Position numbers and translations under genes: made by a program. Positions 60,398-64,000 of a stretch of 64,000 nucleotides of DNA are shown here, in pieces. Location: positions 1 through 64,000 of the forward strand of contig JAHCLO010000028.1 in NCBI GenBank assembly GCA_026125285.1. Reading direction: 5' to 3'. How positions within the stretch are numbered: the stretch's first letter is position 1; each line of letters opens with the position of its first letter. Source of the stretch: Verrucomicrobiia bacterium. Its GTDB lineage: Bacteria > Verrucomicrobiota > Verrucomicrobiia > Limisphaerales > JADLHS01. The notes beneath the pieces were generated by a model that made no database searches, was not told the origin of the DNA, and was given only the letters and a program-made list of their open reading frames with translations.

Positions 60398-62161
60398 CTA
60401 TTGTCCAGGCCCCGTCTTCGTCAGCGCGAGTCGGCGCACTCGGCCGTCGCTGGTCGTCAACCCAGTCACCGTTCCGCCGGTTCCGCGGGTGAAGGTGAAC
60501 GTGGCGAAGTTGAAGAGGGTAAACGTATCGCGCATCAACGGTCGGAGCGTCACCGGTTCGCCGCGGGCCGAGCGCAACTCGAGTTTGCCGTCGTCCGTGA
60601 CCACCACTCGAAAGGTCGCCTCGAGTTCACTGCTGAAAAAGGCTCCAACAAACGCCGCCAGTTCCTCACGGGTCTGGGTCGGCGCTACGACGCGCTTGAA
60701 CTTCGCCACGGGGAGCGTGGGTGAAAGCACATGCAACTCCTGCACACCACCGGACGCGACGGCGGGGAACGCGATTTGTGCGCTGGTTTCACCGGCGCGA
60801 AAACGTCCTCCGCCGATCGGCACCAACGCATCGGAGCTGCCCCCCGCCATCAGCTTGCCGTCTTTGATCGAGAACCGGCGCACTTCGTCGGTCAACTCGT
60901 TCCAGTAAGCGCCCTCCAGGGCCTTCAACTCCTGCTCGCTCATCGCCACTGCGGGTGGCAGTGGTTCAAACACCCCCGGTCCCAACACGATCTCCGCCAC
61001 TTTGCGCGTGAGCATCCACGGCTGCATGGTGCTGAGATTGCAGAACACCGCGATCGCCAGATCGTGCTCTGGGAAGCGCACGACGTCGGATCGATAGCCA
61101 GCATCCGCGCCGTTATGCCCAACTTCGATCACACCGCGGGGCTTCGCTGTGATGAGGCCGAGGCCGTAGCCTGTCGTGGTGCCGTTGTTCAACTGACCGG
61201 ATACCAACATCGCCTCGACGAACGCGCGCCCACCGACGCGGGGTTCGACAAAGTTTTGCTCCCACTTCAGGAGGTCACCCACCGTCGTAAACAGGCTCGT
61301 AGCGCCATCCGTGTCGAAAATTGGAATGCTGATCGCCCAGCGACCGCCAGATCGTGGCCGATACGCCGAAGTGCGCCCGCGCACGACCTCGGTGTGGTCG
61401 TTATGGAAATGCGTGGCGCGCATGTCGAGCGGGGCGAAGATTCGCGCGGCGGCGAAATCACGCAACGACTGCCCCGAGACCCGTTTCACCACCACGGCCA
61501 GCAGGGTGAACCCCGTGTTGCAGTAAACAAACTCTTCGCCCGGCGCGAAGTTCAGCGCCCGTTGACGCGCTGCGATGGCGAGCACGTCTGCTTCCGTAAT
61601 GACATCGTCCTCACGCCACCCTGCCAGTCTCAAGAGAGACCACTGATCCCGCAGGCCGCTCGTATGATGCACCAGATGCGCCAGCGTGATAGTGTGTCCA
61701 TAGTCCGGTAACTCTGGAACGTAGCGGCGAATGTCATCCGTCCACGACAGTTTGCCGTCCGCGACCAGCAACGCGACCGCCGCCGCTGTGAACTGCTTGG
61801 AGATTGAGGCGATGTGAAAGATGGAGTCCGGCGTATTCGGCACATCGTATTCGAGGTTGGACATGCCATACCCGCGCGCGAAGACCACCTGGCCGCCCCG
61901 GCTCACCCCAACGACGCAACCGGGCGAGCGCGTGTTGTCCCACTCGGCAAAAACCCCGTCGATCTGTTTGACCACGGCGGCCTCAAGCGGCGCGGCGGAA
62001 TGAGTTGCCTCCGCCGCGAGGAGTGGAAGAGGAGGTAACGAAAGAACCGCCCCGAGCACGAGCAGCCACGCGGCGCTGCAGGTCGCGCGACGGAGAAGTC
62101 GTCGGCGAGAAAGGAGTTCGATGGGTCGTGACGCTGATTCTTGGAGTAGGTGTGTGTTCAT
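60398..62161 (-). CDS. Secreted serine hydrolase (class C beta-lactamase/DD-peptidase family)
   Basis: 587 residues from ATG 62161. A long basic N-region precedes the signal helix (SAAWLLVLGAVLSLPPLPLL). The penicillin-binding fold shows S-x-x-K at Ser119/Lys122 (ASISKQF), the Y-x-N motif at Tyr213 (VYCNTGF) and an H-x-G in place of K-T-G (EVGHNGADAGYRS). About 170 C-terminal residues form a lipocalin-like accessory domain (ALEGAYWNELTDEVRRFSIK). Such proteins are peptidases or esterases more often than true beta-lactamases. The start overlaps the stop of the preceding kinase fragment (ATGA), so it is translated from the same mRNA. Confidence 0.88.
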   Translation of the reverse strand: MNTHLLQESASRPIELLSRRRLLRRATCSAAWLLVLGAVLSLPPLPLLAAEATHSAAPLEAAVVKQIDGVFAEWDNTRSPGCVVGVSRGGQVVFARGYGMSNLEYDVPNTPDSIFHIASISKQFTAAAVALLVADGKLSWTDDIRRYVPELPDYGHTITLAHLVHHTSGLRDQWSLLRLAGWREDDVITEADVLAIAARQRALNFAPGEEFVYCNTGFTLLAVVVKRVSGQSLRDFAAARIFAPLDMRATHFHNDHTEVVRGRTSAYRPRSGGRWAISIPIFDTDGATSLFTTVGDLLKWEQNFVEPRVGGRAFVEAMLVSGQLNNGTTTGYGLGLITAKPRGVIEVGHNGADAGYRSDVVRFPEHDLAIAVFCNLSTMQPWMLTRKVAEIVLGPGVFEPLPPAVAMSEQELKALEGAYWNELTDEVRRFSIKDGKLMAGGSSDALVPIGGGRFRAGETSAQIAFPAVASGGVQELHVLSPTLPVAKFKRVVAPTQTREELAAFVGAFFSSELEATFRVVVTDDGKLELRSARGEPVTLRPLMRDTFTLFNFATFTFTRGTGGTVTGLTTSDGRVRRLALTKTGPGQ

Positions 62162-62337
62162 GGTTTGTTTGGGCGGAAAGCACAATTCAGAGGTTGCTCA
62201 TGCGCGGGGAGCAGGGCTGCGAGGCGCTGGCTCAGGGCTGGGTCGCCGTCACATTCGGCGTCGAGCCACGTCGCGCGTTTCGCAGCGGGCTTGCCCAATG
62301 CAAGCTGTAAAAGGAGTTCTTCGCGGCTTGAGTTCAT
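62158..62337 (-). CDS. 59-residue remnant of a kinase N-terminal module, coupled on both sides
   Basis: MNSSREELLLQLALGKPAAK then RATWLDAECDGDPALSQRLA and ALLPAHEQP matches the pre-kinase module at 59248-59090 and its family. Homology ends at HEQP and a short unrelated tail (LNCAFRPNKP) follows. The ATG overlaps the stop of the WD40 gene (62334-62337) and its stop overlaps the start of the serine hydrolase gene (62158-62161). It may now serve only to couple translation, or act as a small helical protein. Confidence 0.6.
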   Translation of the reverse strand: MNSSREELLLQLALGKPAAKRATWLDAECDGDPALSQRLAALLPAHEQPLNCAFRPNKP

Positions 62338-64000
62338 GGCTGCTTGGTCTCCGCATTCTCCTTCGCCTCCGCTGCGTTGATCTCCTCCCACGACGGCGCG
62401 CGCCAGACCTGCCACGGTGCGCCGACGAGGATCACGTCGCCATCGGCACTCCATCTGGTCGCAAACAGATAGGAACCGGTGCCGGCCAAGGTCAGCAGTT
62501 CCTGCCGCGTGCCGACATCCCAGAGCTTGACGGCTTCGCGTCCACCGAACGCGGAGATCAACCGTCGTCCATCGGGGGAGAAGGCGATGCCGCCCACCGC
62601 ATTCAGGTGGCCGTGGATGGTTTCGATCAATTCGCCTTTGGCGGGATCAAACAACCGGACCTGACCAGCATTGTTGGACGAAGCCACCAGTCCGCCATCG
62701 GGAGAAACGGCGAGCATAGAGAAACTCGCTTTCACGGGAACACGGCGTGGCGCCCGGTCAGCGTGGACCAGATCGTAGAAGAGGATTTCATGGCCGTTGC
62801 CCGTTGGCCTCACCACGACCATGACCTGCCCCCCCGCGGCAAAGGCCGAATCGCTAATCCGCCCCTCATGGGACGCCACCATCTGCCCGGTTTCGACGTT
62901 CCAGACCCGCAGGGAACGCCGATCCTGGGTCGCAGCCGCCAGATAGGAACCCTCTTCACTGAAGCGAAACTGGACGACCCCGGGGACATCGCTCCGCAGT
63001 TCGATCCGGCGGCCGGGCGTCGCGAGGCTCGTGACATAAACGGAGGCCGAGTTGGTGCCTTCGCTCCACGCCAGAAGCTGGCGCGCGGCATTGTAAGTCG
63101 CCCCGTTCGGCCGTGCGGCGGAATCCAGCGTGACGGCTCCGCGTTGGATCAACTCGGCCCCTCGGAGTTCGCTGACGAGGATCTGGTTCGTGCCATTCCA
63201 GAGGCACAGGAGGTTGGTGCCAAACTTGCCCAGCACGTTGGTGGAGGAACTGATCTCCGACAGGAGCACCGGGGTGGAGTCACCTTTCAGGTCCATTATC
63301 TCCGGCGACCGGCCCGGAGGCAGCAACAACACGCGCGCTTGATCCAGCGGGAGAACCTGATTTCCACCGAGGTTCTCGGGCAGGCGGCGATAGCCATCCG
63401 TGGCGCTCTTCCCCTCCGCCGGCCACAGCATGAGATTGCCGTCCTTGCCCGCGCTCGCGAGGAGTTGAGCAGCCGCCGAGATCGCGACGCCATGAATCTC
63501 GTCGCTATGCCCGCGCAGCACCTTGGTTTCGGTCCAGGTGCCCGTATCCCAGAAGCGGATGGACTGATCGCTCGCGGCGGAGATCAACCGTCGGCCATCC
63601 TGGGAAAACGCCAACTTACCCACCCAACCGGTGTGTCCGTCGAGCCGCACGAGGAGCCGGCCGGTCGCGGCTTCCCAGATGCGGATGGTCGGATCTTCGA
63701 ATCCCGATCCCGAAGCCAGCAGCCGTCCGGCCGGCGAGAGGGCCATGGCGGATAGTCCCGCGTCGCGGTGCGGTTCGGTCTGCCAGAGTTCCTTGCCGGT
63801 GGTCAGATCGAGGCACTGAATGCTGACGCGGTAGTTCGAGTCGTCGGAACGCGCCAGATACAGACGCCGGTTGTCGGGCGAGAGCCGGGCGGCACCAAAG
63901 AAAGGTTGGAAGCTCCGATGTGTCGGATGACGGCTCTCAATTTGAGTAGAGGCCACATCCACCACCCACACGGCGTCGCCGAGTTCGGGGCTAGATGCGG
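62334..64000 (-). CDS. WD40-repeat protein, 5' part outside the window
   Basis: At least 555 residues; the frame is open to the window edge. It contains many WD40 blades, for example TIRIWEAATGRLLVRLDGHT, LISAASDQSIRFWDTGTWTE, HLNAVGGIAFSPDGRRLISA and VKLWDVGTRQELLTLAGTGS. It ends QVWRAPSWEEINAAEA, a tail typical of verrucomicrobial Ser/Thr kinases that carry C-terminal WD40 propellers. The kinase domain would lie upstream and is therefore an inference. It is the first gene of a coupled set with the 59-residue remnant and the serine hydrolase. Confidence 0.85.
   Translation of the reverse strand, partial: ASSPELGDAVWVVDVASTQIESRHPTHRSFQPFFGAARLSPDNRRLYLARSDDSNYRVSIQCLDLTTGKELWQTEPHRDAGLSAMALSPAGRLLASGSGFEDPTIRIWEAATGRLLVRLDGHTGWVGKLAFSQDGRRLISAASDQSIRFWDTGTWTETKVLRGHSDEIHGVAISAAAQLLASAGKDGNLMLWPAEGKSATDGYRRLPENLGGNQVLPLDQARVLLLPPGRSPEIMDLKGDSTPVLLSEISSSTNVLGKFGTNLLCLWNGTNQILVSELRGAELIQRGAVTLDSAARPNGATYNAARQLLAWSEGTNSASVYVTSLATPGRRIELRSDVPGVVQFRFSEEGSYLAAATQDRRSLRVWNVETGQMVASHEGRISDSAFAAGGQVMVVVRPTGNGHEILFYDLVHADRAPRRVPVKASFSMLAVSPDGGLVASSNNAGQVRLFDPAKGELIETIHGHLNAVGGIAFSPDGRRLISAFGGREAVKLWDVGTRQELLTLAGTGSYLFATRWSADGDVILVGAPWQVWRAPSWEEINAAEAKENAETKQP

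Noticed and set aside
1..64000. tRNA, rRNA, CRISPR arrays, prophage genes and riboswitches
   Set aside because: I looked through the intergenic regions and saw no cloverleaf, regularly spaced repeats, phage structural genes or known aptamer motifs. A covariance-model scan would be decisive.

Overview
The window looks like a chromosomal segment of a GC-rich Verrucomicrobiota bacterium, most likely of the Pedosphaera/Limisphaera type (subdivision 3). I infer this from gene content, not from a marker gene. Supporting points are secreted proteins ending in a YRLQSSPNLSNW-type C-terminal domain, fucosidases next to a sulfatase, Tat-exported oxidoreductases, an amplified Ser/Thr-kinase family with WD40 repeats, and several families of long palindromic intergenic repeats. 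No rRNA, tRNA, CRISPR array, prophage or replication origin was found.

Left end (1-3.7 kb): a DUF6788-type gene, a decayed ISL3-family insertion sequence whose transposase needs a -1 shift at an A7 run and carries two TAG codons, an RCC1-repeat gene cut by that element, and a Tat-dependent aldo/keto reductase. From 4.0 to 11.9 kb: adenylate kinase diverges from a polysaccharide cluster of one GH172 (DUF2961) protein, two tandem GH29 alpha-L-fucosidases and a formylglycine-type sulfatase, which suggests degradation of a sulfated fucose-rich glycan. From 12 to 16.5 kb two secreted propeller-like proteins converge. From 17 to 30 kb are housekeeping genes (UvrD/PcrA helicase, HD hydrolase, ParB, a PfkB kinase overlapping peptide deformylase, YhhN, sigma-54, GDP-mannose dehydratase), interrupted at 23.4-25.3 kb by a repeat-rich stretch with two orphan small genes.

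From 30.7 to 38.6 kb: PhoU, a PHP-domain protein, and a tightly overlapping signalling unit (histidine kinase, single-domain response regulator, hybrid kinase). From 38.6 to 43.3 kb lies the most coherent accessory unit: a CVC-type ArsR repressor, a DUF318/ArsP-like permease, a small disulfide protein, a thioredoxin fused to two cysteine-knuckle modules, a CcdA-type membrane reductant carrier and a Tat-exported flavoprotein. Two matching 20-bp palindromes and an intrinsic terminator frame arsR. I read the unit as a metal- or metalloid-responsive thiol redox and export system.

From 43.4 to 49.1 kb: HisH, an HtrA protease, a two-gene phosphotransacetylase and HisC. From 49.1 to 53.3 kb, downstream of gltX on the minus strand, is an AT-richer cassette of small unknown genes. 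It breaks off into dispersed repeats and a membrane protein gene that has lost its 5' end and contains a perfect 24-bp inverted repeat in frame. From 53.4 to 58.7 kb: an HDIG membrane protein, a ketopantoate-reductase-like protein, HU, a Ser/Thr kinase and an N-carbamoylputrescine amidase. The right end holds fragments of the amplified kinase family, a ParD-type antitoxin paired with a PemK/MazF-type toxin behind a palindromic operator, a 219-bp nested palindromic repeat, a secreted serine hydrolase and a WD40 protein that runs off the window.
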